Virus record (IMG/VR): IMGVR_UViG_3300025120_008402
Coordinates: 1 to 20,089 of that record
Length of the DNA stretch: 20,089 bases
Direction: 5' to 3' (one strand)
Source: a virus
Shown here: piece after piece, positions 1-5,986 of the stretch
Position numbering within the stretch: the stretch's first letter is position 1
Layout: the number at the start of each line of letters is the position of its first letter
The notes under the pieces: generated by a model
Told to the model about the DNA's origin: nothing
What the model saw: only the letters and a program-made list of their open reading frames with translations
Database searches by the model: none
Position numbers and translations under genes: made by a program

Positions 1-1
1 T

Positions 2-97
2 GCATTAACACCAACACCAAAAGATGATGCCATGATCGGTAAGTTATATAAACTTATTGAGATGTTAGCATTGAACATTGGCAAGGCTAAGAAGTAG
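2..97 (+). CDS. C-terminal end of an unidentified gene (partial)
   Basis: An open frame enters from the left edge and stops at TAG 95-97, giving the last 31 residues of a protein. The tail is helical and lysine-rich (ends in NIGKAKK), with no recognisable motif. It lies 2 nt before the nuclease gene on the same strand, so the two are probably co-transcribed. It could be the end of a late or structural gene, but the fragment is too short to say. Confidence 0.5.
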   Translation, partial: ALTPTPKDDAMIGKLYKLIEMLALNIGKAKK

Positions 98-99
98 TC

Positions 100-495
100 A
101 TGTCTAATAGCGTTACACCATTCGTATACAATGCTTCATTGGATAGGGTAGTAGATGGAGACACCATAGATGTAGTGCTAGATTTAGGCTTTGCAGTAAA
201 GCTACACAAACAAAGAGTAAGGCTCGCAGGAATTGACACTCCTGAATCAAGGACAAGAAACCTTGCAGAAAAAGCGCTTGGACTAAAAGCCAAACAAAGA
301 CTAATAGAGCTATGTGTTGGCTCTTTCAAAATACAATCACTAGGAAAAGGTAAATATGGCAGAATACTTGGCATCCCTTATACAGAAGATGGTAAAAGTA
401 TTTGTCAGATGCTCATTGATGAAAAACATGCAGTTGAATACTGGGGTGGTAAGAAGACTGGTAAAATTTTGGAAGATGGAACATGGGGAGAATAA
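100..495 (+). CDS. Staphylococcal-type thermonuclease (SNase family)
   Basis: A 131-residue protein matching the SNase fold (TNase/OB fold), which hydrolyses DNA and RNA with Ca2+. Visible motifs: VDGDTIDV (residues 18-25), then RLAGIDTPESR (41-51), which aligns Arg41, Asp46 and Glu49 with the classical catalytic Arg35/Asp40/Glu43. KYGR supplies the second arginine (Arg88). Asp21 would be another Ca2+ ligand. CQMLI...AVEYWGG near the end is the usual C-terminal part. All catalytic residues are present, so it should be active. There is no signal peptide, so it should act in the host cytoplasm; host DNA degradation or nucleotide salvage is an inference. It sits 1 nt ahead of the endolysin gene. 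Family call is firm; role is not. Confidence 0.9.
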   Translation: MSNSVTPFVYNASLDRVVDGDTIDVVLDLGFAVKLHKQRVRLAGIDTPESRTRNLAEKALGLKAKQRLIELCVGSFKIQSLGKGKYGRILGIPYTEDGKSICQMLIDEKHAVEYWGGKKTGKILEDGTWGE

Positions 496-496
496 T

Positions 497-940
497 ATGA
501 AAATATCACAAGAAGGGTTATCACTAATAAAAAAGTTTGAAGGTTGTGAACTTAATGCTTACAAATGTGCAGCCAATGTTCCCACAATTGGATATGGTTC
601 AACTCATGGTATAAAAATGGGCATGTCTATTTCTAAAGCTAGAGCAGAAGAATTATTACTTGAAGATATTGCAGTTTATGAAGATGCAGTTAAAGAGTGT
701 GTAAAGGTTCCTTTACATCAACATCAATTTGATGCTCTTATATCATGGACATTTAATCTTGGTGGAAGCAATTTAAATTCTAGCACTATGTTAAAAGTAT
801 TGAATACAGGGGCATATGAGGATGTTCCTGTTCAGATAAAAAGATGGAACAAAGCTAATGGCAAAGTTTTAGATGGATTAACTAGAAGAAGATTAGCTGA
901 ATCATTACTATTTGAAGGGCAAGACTGGGAGCATGTTTAA
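497..940 (+). CDS. Phage endolysin, GH24 lysozyme (T4/P21 type)
   Basis: A 147-residue muramidase that cleaves the peptidoglycan glycan strand at lysis. ATG 497 is chosen because GGGAG lies just upstream and the nuclease stops at 495; upstream in-frame starts lie inside the nuclease. The catalytic pattern E-x8-(D/C)-x5-T is complete: Glu15, Cys24, Thr30, followed by IGYG. Family members carry either Asp or Cys at the middle position, and this one is the Cys variant. The FDALISWTFNLGG and LTRRRLAESLLFEG segments are typical of the C-terminal lobe. No signal peptide or signal-anchor helix is visible at the N-terminus, so it needs a holin to cross the membrane, and none is recognisable in this window. 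Confidence 0.93.
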   Translation: MKISQEGLSLIKKFEGCELNAYKCAANVPTIGYGSTHGIKMGMSISKARAEELLLEDIAVYEDAVKECVKVPLHQHQFDALISWTFNLGGSNLNSSTMLKVLNTGAYEDVPVQIKRWNKANGKVLDGLTRRRLAESLLFEGQDWEHV

Positions 941-941
941 T

Positions 942-1088
942 ATGAGTATAATAATTAAAGAGGAAGATGAACTTCCATTAATTGTAAAATTATTAAAGAA
1001 TGCTTTACAGGAAAATAATTTAACTGATACAGAAACCATGATTGCGCATGAACTTTATGAAGATTTAAAAAATTGCAAATGGCATTAA
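942..1088 (+). CDS. Small acidic hypothetical protein
   Basis: A 48-residue frame starting at ATG 942, one base after the endolysin stop, and ending at TAA 1086-1088. It is acidic and helical (IKEEDELPLIVKLLKNAL, then HELYEDLKNCKWH) with no membrane segment, so it is not an obvious holin. The next gene overlaps its end by 10 nt. The tight packing and the start right after the previous stop support a real gene. Function unknown. Confidence 0.6.
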   Translation: MSIIIKEEDELPLIVKLLKNALQENNLTDTETMIAHELYEDLKNCKWH

Positions 1089-1309
1089 GCAAAACACAAA
1101 CTAAAAGATTAGGCGGAATATTAGCAGTCATGTTCGGTGATAACCTGCCTAATGAAATTATCACTGATCTAATAAAACAAGGTTTCGTTAAACTTAATGG
1201 TCAGGAATATATGCTTACTGAAAAAGGACTTGATGAAAAAAATAGGCTATGTACTCTAAGTGGATTAAATATTATGTATAAATCTGAAAGAAAAGTAGCG
1301 AACAGCTAG
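1079..1309 (+). CDS. Small hypothetical protein, possible winged-helix fold
   Basis: A 76-residue protein from ATG 1079; a TTG six bases upstream (1073) is the alternative start. It begins with a basic segment (ALSKTQTKRLGG). The central part, LIKQGFVKLNGQEYMLTEKG, reads like a helix followed by a beta-hairpin wing as in small winged-helix DNA-binding proteins, but there is no diagnostic motif. It is the last plus-strand gene of the lysis cluster and faces the minus-strand early operon. The stop codon lies inside a predicted hairpin (1295-1329). Confidence 0.6.
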   Translation: MALSKTQTKRLGGILAVMFGDNLPNEIITDLIKQGFVKLNGQEYMLTEKGLDEKNRLCTLSGLNIMYKSERKVANS

Positions 1310-1367
1310 GAGGTATTGCTATCCGCTACCTTCACAACCCAATCATATAACTGATAGAATGAGTTGT
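1295..1367 (+). other. Two stem-loops between converging gene sets; possible terminator
   Basis: The first stem pairs GTAGCG (1295-1300) with CGCTAC (1324-1329), with a further AGC/GCT pairing inside. The loop contains a perfect AGGAGG (1308-1313) with no usable start codon at normal spacing. The second stem pairs ACAAC (1334-1338) with GTTGT (1363-1367) and TCAT (1343-1346) with ATGA (1359-1362), leaving a 4-nt bulge. A short T-run follows (AGTTTTAAG). Both lie between converging transcription units, so ending transcription is the simplest role, but neither has a strong uridine tract. Positions and pairing are seen; function is inferred. Confidence 0.3.
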
Positions 1368-1390
1368 AGTAGTTTTAAGTGATACTAGCA

Positions 1391-1516
1391 CTAGCTTATA
1401 TTTTTGTTTGCTATCATACATTTTAAAATAAATAATAAATCTTTTTTTTCTTTTAAAATCTTTTCTATTACTTTAAGTTCTTGTTCTGTTTGTTTTACTT
1501 CTTTATTAATACTCAT
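1391..1516 (-). CDS. Very small lysine-rich helical protein
   Basis: A 41-residue frame starting at ATG 1516 (minus strand) with a good ribosome binding site (AGGAG, 7-nt spacer) and ending at TAG 1391-1393. The protein is a charged amphipathic helix (KQTEQELKVIEKILKEKKD) followed by a hydrophobic tail (LLFILKCMIA), suggesting a short coiled coil. It is the last gene of the minus-strand early operon, 9 nt after its neighbour. Function unknown; the ribosome binding site is the main support. Confidence 0.6.
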   Translation of the reverse strand: MSINKEVKQTEQELKVIEKILKEKKDLLFILKCMIANKNIS

Positions 1517-1525
1517 ATAAAACTC

Positions 1526-1735
1526 CTAATTCATTGCATTAGTACCACTTATAAAAACACTATCATTGAGTCTTTTATAACCATACATTTTTCTAAATTT
1601 TAGTCTTGCTTCATCTAAAGACAATTTAACGTCTTTATAAATTTCACGTTCTACTGTATTAGCATGATGCCACCTATTAAAATTTACTTCATAAGATGCT
1701 TTTTCATCATATAAAAAATTTACTAAGATACTCAT
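1526..1735 (-). CDS. Small hypothetical early protein
   Basis: A 69-residue protein with a clear GGGAG site upstream of ATG 1735. Its ATG overlaps the TGA of the ribbon-helix-helix gene (ATGA, 1732-1735), so the two are translationally coupled. The segment SLDEARLKFRKMYGYKRL resembles short sequences seen in other phage early proteins, and the end is Ser/Thr/Asn-rich. No catalytic or DNA-binding motif can be named. Confidence 0.7.
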   Translation of the reverse strand: MSILVNFLYDEKASYEVNFNRWHHANTVEREIYKDVKLSLDEARLKFRKMYGYKRLNDSVFISGTNAMN

Positions 1736-1908
1736 TTTTTACTCCCTTTTATTTCGTTGTAGTGTATTTCTATCATTTGTTTAATTAATTTGCCAGTTTT
1801 TACCTCATGATATTTACGTAATGCAGTTAACATTTGGTGTGTATCAGGGTCTATTCTAAATTGCACTGTTCTAGTGTTTGCTTTTTTTGTCTTAAATTGT
1901 AATTTCAT
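1732..1908 (-). CDS. Ribbon-helix-helix DNA-binding protein (probable)
   Basis: A 58-residue frame from ATG 1908 to TGA 1732-1734. A basic N-terminus (KLQFKTKKANTR) is followed by TVQFRIDPDTHQMLTALRKY, then a second helix (GKLIKQMIEIHYNEI). This strand-helix-helix order, with alternating polar residues in the strand and DPDTH at the helix cap, is typical of MetJ/Arc-type regulators, which bind DNA as dimers through the paired strands. It follows the DUF3846-like gene by 1 nt and overlaps the next gene by 4 nt. Probably an early transcriptional regulator; its target is unknown. Confidence 0.65.
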   Translation of the reverse strand: MKLQFKTKKANTRTVQFRIDPDTHQMLTALRKYHEVKTGKLIKQMIEIHYNEIKGSKK

Positions 1909-1909
1909 A

Positions 1910-2287
1910 TTAATGCATTGGAAAGAATTCCATATAAGGTTCTTCGCTATAGCCCTCAGGCATCCAAGTTACTAATTCTTCTATAGTGGACATATCTCTG
2001 TCAAAAGATATAGTTCCACCAAAATTGTCATCACATGCAACAATTGAAATTCCTGCATATGCATAAGCATTAGGGTCATCTCCAAGTTTAAAATACCTAT
2101 TCTCATCAATAAGCAATCCTTCATCATCAACATACATAATGACATTAGTTCCTAAACGTACTACATCAAAAACTCTACAATCCATTATTTTTGTGAATTC
2201 ATTAATGCTTTCACTATTACTAATAGTTACTTCTGTTGTTGTTTGTTCAAAAGGATTAATTACTATTACATTTATTGGTTTAGACAT
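1910..2287 (-). CDS. DUF3846-like phage protein
   Basis: A 125-residue acidic protein. The start at ATG 2287 has GGAG upstream and overlaps the XRE gene by 8 nt. The centre, VIMYVDDEGLLIDENRYF followed by an AYAGISIVACDD strand, resembles DUF3846 proteins, which are common in phage and plasmid early regions and have no known biochemical role. The C-terminal half is rich in Glu, Asp and aromatic residues. Recognition is from memory of the pattern around DDEGLL, so the family name is moderate confidence; the gene itself is secure. Confidence 0.65.
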   Translation of the reverse strand: MSKPINVIVINPFEQTTTEVTISNSESINEFTKIMDCRVFDVVRLGTNVIMYVDDEGLLIDENRYFKLGDDPNAYAYAGISIVACDDNFGGTISFDRDMSTIEELVTWMPEGYSEEPYMEFFPMH

Positions 2288-2486
2288 TTGTTATCTCCTT
2301 ACACTTTTCAGCATATTGTTTTATTAACATTTCAATTCTAGGGTTAATATTTGCATGACCATTTTCAAAACGAGCAATCATGCTTCTGTTAGGTATACCA
2401 TTACTAAAGTATCCAAGATATTCAGCTAATTCATGTTGCGTAACACCTAGTTCTTTCCTTAATTCATAAAGCTCTAATCCATTCAT
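2280..2486 (-). CDS. XRE/Cro-CI family helix-turn-helix regulator
   Basis: A 68-residue protein that is essentially one HTH domain. LYELRKELGVTQHELAEYLG (residues 6-25) gives helices 1-2. NRSMIARFENGHANI (33-47) gives the recognition helix and the usual R-x-E-N-G-x-x turn. Its ATG overlaps the preceding TGA (ATGA, 2483-2486). Having only the DNA-binding domain, it resembles Cro-like repressors or plasmid copy-control proteins. It lies late in the early operon, so it may shut down its own operon; that is inference. Confidence 0.85.
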   Translation of the reverse strand: MNGLELYELRKELGVTQHELAEYLGYFSNGIPNRSMIARFENGHANINPRIEMLIKQYAEKCKEITNV

Positions 2487-2683
2487 ACTATTTCCTTATA
2501 ATCTATGTTGAATCTGTCTAAGACTGTATGATGCCATTCCATCAAAAATTCATGGCACATACCCTCAGACCATTCAGCAGGGTTTAATTTTTCCACATTC
2601 CACTTGTTATGCCATATTAAAAACGAATGCCAAAATGTAGGATTTGTTTCTAAACAGCTTTTTAGATATTTTAATTTATTCAT
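2483..2683 (-). CDS. Tryptophan-rich hypothetical early protein
   Basis: A 66-residue protein with six tryptophans and several histidines (FWHSFLIWHNKW, AEWSEGMCHEFLMEWHH). It shares ATGA overlaps with both neighbours (2680-2683 and 2483-2486), which supports a real, translationally coupled gene despite the lack of its own clear ribosome binding site. No family recognised. Such small Trp-rich early proteins often act through host protein binding, but nothing here shows that. Confidence 0.65.
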   Translation of the reverse strand: MNKLKYLKSCLETNPTFWHSFLIWHNKWNVEKLNPAEWSEGMCHEFLMEWHHTVLDRFNIDYKEIV

Positions 2684-3183
2684 GATTTAAAAGATGTTGT
2701 TTTGTAATTCCAATCAACATGACCAAGTTCTTCACGCATAACTTTTTTTATGTGCTCCATATCATCAACTATCTTTTTGTTTTCTTCTTGTAGTTCTGCA
2801 ATTGCTAATACATGTGAGTCAATTTGTGCATAAATTACTGGGTCTACTTTTGCACCATCTTGTACTTCTTTTTTAGATAACATGCCATGTTTTTTTAGCT
2901 TTGTGTCTCTACTAGGACTTATTTCAGTGTATGGTTTAATTTTTTTGCTGTACCAAACTCTATAATTAAAATCACTTTTATGAGTGCCAGTAAAATTCTT
3001 TCTAGCAAGAAGCTCTTTGCCTATAGCGCGAGCATAATTTCTATATCTATTTATTACTGCATATCTATCAATAATAAAAGAATCTCCTATTTCCATTTCT
3101 TTAATAAGATTTTTTTCTGCATCAGGAATACCAACATGTTTTAATGGAATTGGTATATTCTTATCTATTTTCTTAATGCTCAT
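2680..3183 (-). CDS. Hypothetical early protein with a repeated phage domain and coiled-coil tail
   Basis: A 167-residue protein starting at ATG 3183 after AAGGAG. The N-terminal 80 residues share a pattern with the protein at 3725-4042: KNIPIP, then an IGDSFII strand, then a Tyr/Arg/Ala helix (YRNYARAIG), then a closing YRVW. The C-terminal half has a lysine-rich linker and a predicted coiled coil (AIAELQEENKKIVDDMEHIKK). Similar small domains with GDS and RVWR signatures occur in many phage early genes without assigned function. The family resemblance between the two copies is seen; the role is unknown. Confidence 0.7.
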   Translation of the reverse strand: MSIKKIDKNIPIPLKHVGIPDAEKNLIKEMEIGDSFIIDRYAVINRYRNYARAIGKELLARKNFTGTHKSDFNYRVWYSKKIKPYTEISPSRDTKLKKHGMLSKKEVQDGAKVDPVIYAQIDSHVLAIAELQEENKKIVDDMEHIKKVMREELGHVDWNYKTTSFKS

Positions 3184-3347
3184 TAGTGCAACTCCTTACC
3201 ATATTTAACTATATGAGAAAGTTTGTTCCAGTCATCTTTGCTTAGTATTTTTTTAATTTGTTCTAAGTGCATATTTGAAAAGTCTTTAGCGTACTTCTTA
3301 GATAATTTATTTATGAAAGCAAATACATATGATTGTCTTATACTCAT
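3183..3347 (-). CDS. Small basic hypothetical early protein
   Basis: A 54-residue frame with a good start: GGGAG six bases before ATG 3347. The stop TAA (3183-3185) overlaps the next ATG by one base, and its own ATG overlaps the upstream TGA (3344-3347). It is lysine-rich and probably all-helical (FINKLSKKYAKDF, LEQIKKILSKDDWNKLSHIV). Function unknown; the coupling at both ends supports a real gene. Confidence 0.65.
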   Translation of the reverse strand: MSIRQSYVFAFINKLSKKYAKDFSNMHLEQIKKILSKDDWNKLSHIVKYGKELH

Positions 3348-3529
3348 AGTATTCTCCCAGTAATTTTATCTATAGCAGCTATAAAACCATAATCATCTCT
3401 AAGAACCCACCACTTATCAAACTCAGCACTAAGGTCTTTTATTGGTTGATTGTATTTTCTGCCATCATCTGAACATCTACTAATATATTGATATTTAGCC
3501 TGTTCATAAGTTGCTGCTTTATTTGACAT
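3344..3529 (-). CDS. Small hypothetical early protein
   Basis: A 61-residue protein. ATG 3529 is preferred over an upstream in-frame GTG at 3544 because GGGGAG sits 7 nt before it. It overlaps the upstream gene by 11 nt. Composition is aromatic and charged (YEQAKYQYISRC, EFDKWWVLRDDYGF). No family recognised. Confidence 0.65.
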   Translation of the reverse strand: MSNKAATYEQAKYQYISRCSDDGRKYNQPIKDLSAEFDKWWVLRDDYGFIAAIDKITGRIL

Positions 3530-3725
3530 TTTCACACTCCCCACTTATTTCAAAGTCATACCATTGGTATAACTCTTCTCTATTATTTATATAAGAATTT
3601 CCAAAAAGACCTGCTAGTCTTTTGTCTGCTTCTTCATGACCATATTCAGCAATAAACTCAATCATGTTATGTTTAACACAAGATAAAGTTAAAGAGCTTA
3701 CAATGTTTTCTATTTGTTTACTCAT
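3519..3725 (-). CDS. Small hypothetical early protein
   Basis: A 68-residue protein. ATG 3725 overlaps the upstream TAA by one base and has TTGGAG ahead of it; an in-frame non-ATG start at 3755 would push into the neighbour. It contains a helical stretch (QIENIVSSLTLSCVKHNMIEFIAEYG) and an acidic, aromatic end (LYQWYDFEISGE). No motif recognised. Confidence 0.65.
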   Translation of the reverse strand: MSKQIENIVSSLTLSCVKHNMIEFIAEYGHEEADKRLAGLFGNSYINNREELYQWYDFEISGECENVK

Positions 3726-4042
3726 TATGCAGTTCTCCAAACTCTGACAGACCAACTATTATTTACTGCATCTGTTTGAACGCTTTTTGATTTTATTTTA
3801 GGGTAACTTGCTGAATGGTATGTTCCACCATTAAATCCATTAGCAACTGCTTCTTTATATCCATTTTTTAATCGCATATTTCTAGCAGCAGCATAAAGTT
3901 TAGTAAGATCAGATGGGTTATTTATTAATATTGAATCACCAATAGTCATTTCATTATCAATAAATCTTTCAAAATCTTTTTTTGATAAAGCGCCTAGCAT
4001 TCTAGGCATAGGCACATTTTTTTCTATAGTAAATATATTCAT
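3725..4042 (-). CDS. Hypothetical early protein, paralogue of the 2680-3183 protein
   Basis: A 105-residue protein beginning one base after its neighbour's stop. IEKNVPMP near the N-terminus, TIGDSILI in the middle, a YAAARNMRLKNG helix, and the SVRVWRT ending mirror the layout of the protein at 2680-3183 (KNIPIP, IGDSFII, YRNYARAIG, YRVW). The F-N/T-G-x-T/Y-H segment before the final strand is also shared. This looks like divergence after duplication or two members of one phage family. No catalytic residues are evident; a compact DNA- or protein-binding domain is the most that can be suggested. Confidence 0.7.
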   Translation of the reverse strand: MNIFTIEKNVPMPRMLGALSKKDFERFIDNEMTIGDSILINNPSDLTKLYAAARNMRLKNGYKEAVANGFNGGTYHSASYPKIKSKSVQTDAVNNSWSVRVWRTA

Positions 4043-4043
4043 A

Positions 4044-4301
4044 CTATGCTATATCCAAGCTATTAACTTTAACCGCAAGGTCAGAAAAATTAGCATCTTC
4101 TAATGCTTCTGTTGTTACAGTCAGAATTGCATCAGCATTCCATTTAGTAAATTTACTAACTACTAAACCTAATGCTTCTTCATCAGTTGCTTTATATCCT
4201 TTTACAAATGCCTTTCTTTTAACAGCATCTAATAAAACAGGCATTACCACTGCAATCATTTCATCAGTTGTTGTATTATCGTTACTTAATGTTTTAACCA
4301 T
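4044..4301 (-). CDS. Small hypothetical early protein, first gene after an internal promoter
   Basis: An 85-residue acidic protein. ATG 4301 is chosen because a strong AAGGAG lies exactly 6 nt upstream; the frame continues upstream to 4388 without a comparable site. The N-terminus is polar (SNDNTTTDE); the rest is helical with hydrophobic faces (MIAVVMPVLLDAVKRKAF, AILTVTTEALEDA). A near-consensus promoter at 4347-4374 and a leader that is almost identical to that of the amidoligase gene suggest relatively strong, separate expression. Function unknown. Confidence 0.7.
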   Translation of the reverse strand: MVKTLSNDNTTTDEMIAVVMPVLLDAVKRKAFVKGYKATDEEALGLVVSKFTKWNADAILTVTTEALEDANFSDLAVKVNSLDIA

Positions 4302-4322
4302 TGTTTTCTCCTTAAAATTATT
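4299..4322 (-). repeat. Leader repeat, copy 1 (RBS and start region)
   Basis: A 24-nt element covering the start codon, 6-nt spacer, AAGGAG and upstream AT tract of the gene at 4044-4301. It matches the leader of the amidoligase gene (14441-14464) at 22 of 24 positions. The two differences are the first base of the start codon (ATG here, TTG there) and one base in the AT tract. Confidence 0.7.
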
Positions 4323-4346
4323 AACATTATTTTCTTTCATACATTT

Positions 4347-4374
4347 ATTATACATTGGTTGCATAAATAAACAA
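4347..4374 (-). promoter_or_regulatory. Sigma70-type promoter inside the early operon
   Basis: On the minus strand, TTGTTT (4369-4374) lies 16 bases before a perfect TATAAT (4347-4352), itself preceded by TG. Transcription would start near 4340, giving a leader of about 40 nt with AAGGAG before ATG 4301. It falls in the only sizeable gap of the minus-strand operon (4302-4402). Motifs are read directly; activity is inferred. Confidence 0.6.
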
Positions 4375-4402
4375 CCCAAAATGTACAAATAGTTATATTT
4401 TT

Positions 4403-4747
4403 TTAGAAGGGTAATTCATCATCAATATCTGTTAATGTTGAGCCTGTTTCCCAAAGCTGTTGCGCATAGGATTTTGCAAAGTCTGATTTCATTCCATAGT
4501 TCTCAAATAGAGCCTTTTCTGAACCAAATTTTGAATGTAATAAATGATGATGGTATAGACATAAAGGAATTACGTTTCTGTCATCAGCTTTCATGGAAAT
4601 GCCACGTGTGCCAATCCAAGGTTTTAGTAAGTGATGTGCTTGTACAGACTTATGATGTGATAAAAAACCTGCTTTACATATACTGCAAGGCAGGCTTCTT
4701 ATATAAGCAAGATGCTTGGGGTTTCTAGAAGGGCGCTTCTTCTTCAT
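4403..4747 (-). CDS. HNH nuclease-like protein (Ref/DUF968-type) with SSB-like C-terminal tip
   Basis: A 114-residue protein. ATG 4747 lies inside the preceding gene (23-nt overlap) and has no clear ribosome binding site, so translation is probably coupled. Zinc-binding cysteines Cys21-x2-Cys24 are followed by AHHLL (His38-His39), then DDRNVIPLC (Asn58, Cys63) and HHHLLH (66-71). This gives the beta-beta-alpha-metal pattern of HNH enzymes such as phage P1 Ref, a RecA-dependent nuclease, and DUF968 proteins. The last residues, DIDDELPF, match the acidic tip by which bacterial SSB recruits partner enzymes. Its position in a recombination cassette fits a nicking or end-processing role. Catalytic activity is inferred from motifs. 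Confidence 0.8.
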   Translation of the reverse strand: MKKKRPSRNPKHLAYIRSLPCSICKAGFLSHHKSVQAHHLLKPWIGTRGISMKADDRNVIPLCLYHHHLLHSKFGSEKALFENYGMKSDFAKSYAQQLWETGSTLTDIDDELPF

Positions 4748-5075
4748 CAAGAATAGGCATTAGAGAACAACTTAAAAATTCATTACCACTGTCATGACCA
4801 ATTTTTTCCCAACCACCAAATTTGTAAGTTCCTGCATCAATACTTACTTTTCCACTAAGATCAGGTGATTTAGGTGATTTTTTACTTTCTGCATCATGAT
4901 GATAAACAAGACCTGCACTTATCATAAGTTCGTGTTTCTTCTGACCTTTATCATTTTCACTTTGCACTAAGATGCCATATTTTTTAACACCATTTACCAT
5001 AAAGAAACCTCTTTTTAAAACTTGTGATTTGTTTTCCATAAATAAAGCACCTGTTAGATTATTGTCATATTCCAT
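4725..5075 (-). CDS. Candidate phage single-strand DNA-binding protein
   Basis: A 116-residue protein with AGGAG six bases before ATG 5075. The beta-rich pattern (NNLTGALF, KYGILVQSE, GKVSIDAGTYKFGGW, NEFLSCSLMPIL) recalls small OB-fold-like phage proteins and DUF736-type sequences. The C-terminus ends in DEEEAPF, an acidic run closed by Pro-Phe, like the tip of bacterial SSB (DDDIPF) and the acidic tail of T7 gp2.5. It lies directly downstream of an annealing-protein candidate and overlaps the HNH gene. The SSB call rests on tail, size and context, not on a recognised core motif; a generic recombination accessory protein is the alternative. Confidence 0.55.
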   Translation of the reverse strand: MEYDNNLTGALFMENKSQVLKRGFFMVNGVKKYGILVQSENDKGQKKHELMISAGLVYHHDAESKKSPKSPDLSGKVSIDAGTYKFGGWEKIGHDSGNEFLSCSLMPILDEEEAPF

Positions 5076-5340
5076 TTTTTTCTCCTAATAATAATTTATA
5101 TTCATATCCCTGACTGTTAAACATTCTTCTTCTTTTTATAATCTCATCTGAAGCAGGTAGATTATATTTTATGCGATTATGTTGTTTTCGCAAATTTCTT
5201 ATAGCAGCACTTATTGAAGGCTCCCCATAAAATTTATTCGTATTTTTTTGTATGCATTGTTGTAATGACCAAAACGTCCAAAATTTGCCATCACGCATAC
5301 ACATGAAAACGTAATCATCAAGACTATTAGGATTCTGCAT
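5065..5340 (-). CDS. Winged helix-turn-helix protein
   Basis: A 91-residue protein; ATG 5340 is preceded by GGGGAT and lies 14 nt inside the upstream gene. FWTFWSLQQCIQ gives a first helix, EPSISAAIRNLRK a recognition helix, and NRIKYNL...GYEYKLL a two-stranded wing. This layout, with an S-x-x-x-A-I-R-x-L-R core, is common in small phage wHTH proteins whose role is unknown. A DNA-binding role in recombination or replication control is plausible from its place between the annealing-protein and SSB-like genes. Confidence 0.65.
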   Translation of the reverse strand: MQNPNSLDDYVFMCMRDGKFWTFWSLQQCIQKNTNKFYGEPSISAAIRNLRKQHNRIKYNLPASDEIIKRRRMFNSQGYEYKLLLGEKNGI

Positions 5341-5986
5341 TGTAAATCCCCAAAAGTTTATCATATGCTTCTTTTGTACTGTTAGTAGATGCAATTTGTG
5401 CTTTTTGAATAGTATCTTTATTTAACTCAAATATTCTTTTACACTCAACACTAGATGGGTCTTTTAAAAATGTGCGCAAATGATGTAAGTATTGTTCTTC
5501 ATCATCTGTATTAATAACAATAGCTTTATTATCACTCTCTATTTTATATTTACCTTTCTTCTTTGGTGTATAAACAGGCGCTTCAGATTTATTATTTATG
5601 GCATTGTCTACCTCAAAGGAACTTGCATATTCACCACCACTCAAACCACATGATGACAATGCTCTACCTATTGCGCTTGTACAACAATTCTCTAAAGCAG
5701 AAGTTTTATTAACCATGCCCTCTCCACGAAATTCTTCTGCATAGTCGCTACCAATAACATTCCATATGCCTTCATTACAAACGCTTACAGTGGCTTTCAC
5801 GACCACTCTTTCAAGATCATGTAGAATTACTTTTGTAGTTATTTTGGCACTGTCACCATATGCCTTTCTAAATATTTCTACTCTAGTTGCTACTTGCGTA
5901 TAAAATTTACCTTTAATATTTACCTTATCTGATTTAGGTAAGTTTGCTATTTCTGTAATAGCTTCATTTAATTTATTTATATTCAT
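5327..5986 (-). CDS. Putative single-strand annealing recombinase (Rad52/Erf-like)
   Basis: A 219-residue protein. ATG 5986 is chosen since GGAG lies 6 nt upstream; ATG codons at 5989 (overlapping the upstream TGA) and 5998 are alternatives. The N-terminal 130 residues carry KGKFYTQVATRVEIFR, a run of beta strands, then VNKTSALENCCTSAIGRALS and GGEYASSFEV, a conserved arrangement in Rad52-superfamily phage annealing proteins (ITxG-A-E...SAIGRAL-type). The C-terminal part is a basic linker (TPKKKGKYK) and a helical domain. Such proteins anneal complementary single strands during phage recombination. The upstream nuclease gene would be its exonuclease partner. Family assignment is from pattern memory and needs a profile search. 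Confidence 0.6.
   Translation of the reverse strand: MNINKLNEAITEIANLPKSDKVNIKGKFYTQVATRVEIFRKAYGDSAKITTKVILHDLERVVVKATVSVCNEGIWNVIGSDYAEEFRGEGMVNKTSALENCCTSAIGRALSSCGLSGGEYASSFEVDNAINNKSEAPVYTPKKKGKYKIESDNKAIVINTDDEEQYLHHLRTFLKDPSSVECKRIFELNKDTIQKAQIASTNSTKEAYDKLLGIYNAES

Noticed and set aside
942-1088. Small gene after the endolysin as a holin
   Set aside because: It is acidic and lacks any membrane-spanning segment, so it cannot be called a holin.
1310-1390. Possible tRNA or structured ncRNA between converging genes
   Set aside because: No T-loop (GTTCRA) or proper cloverleaf spacing on either strand; only simple stems are visible, so it is listed as a stem-loop region.
4435-4728. 97-codon plus-strand frame opposite the HNH gene
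   Set aside because: It is antisense to a gene with clear CxxC and HNH motifs, has no recognisable domain and lies against the operon direction.
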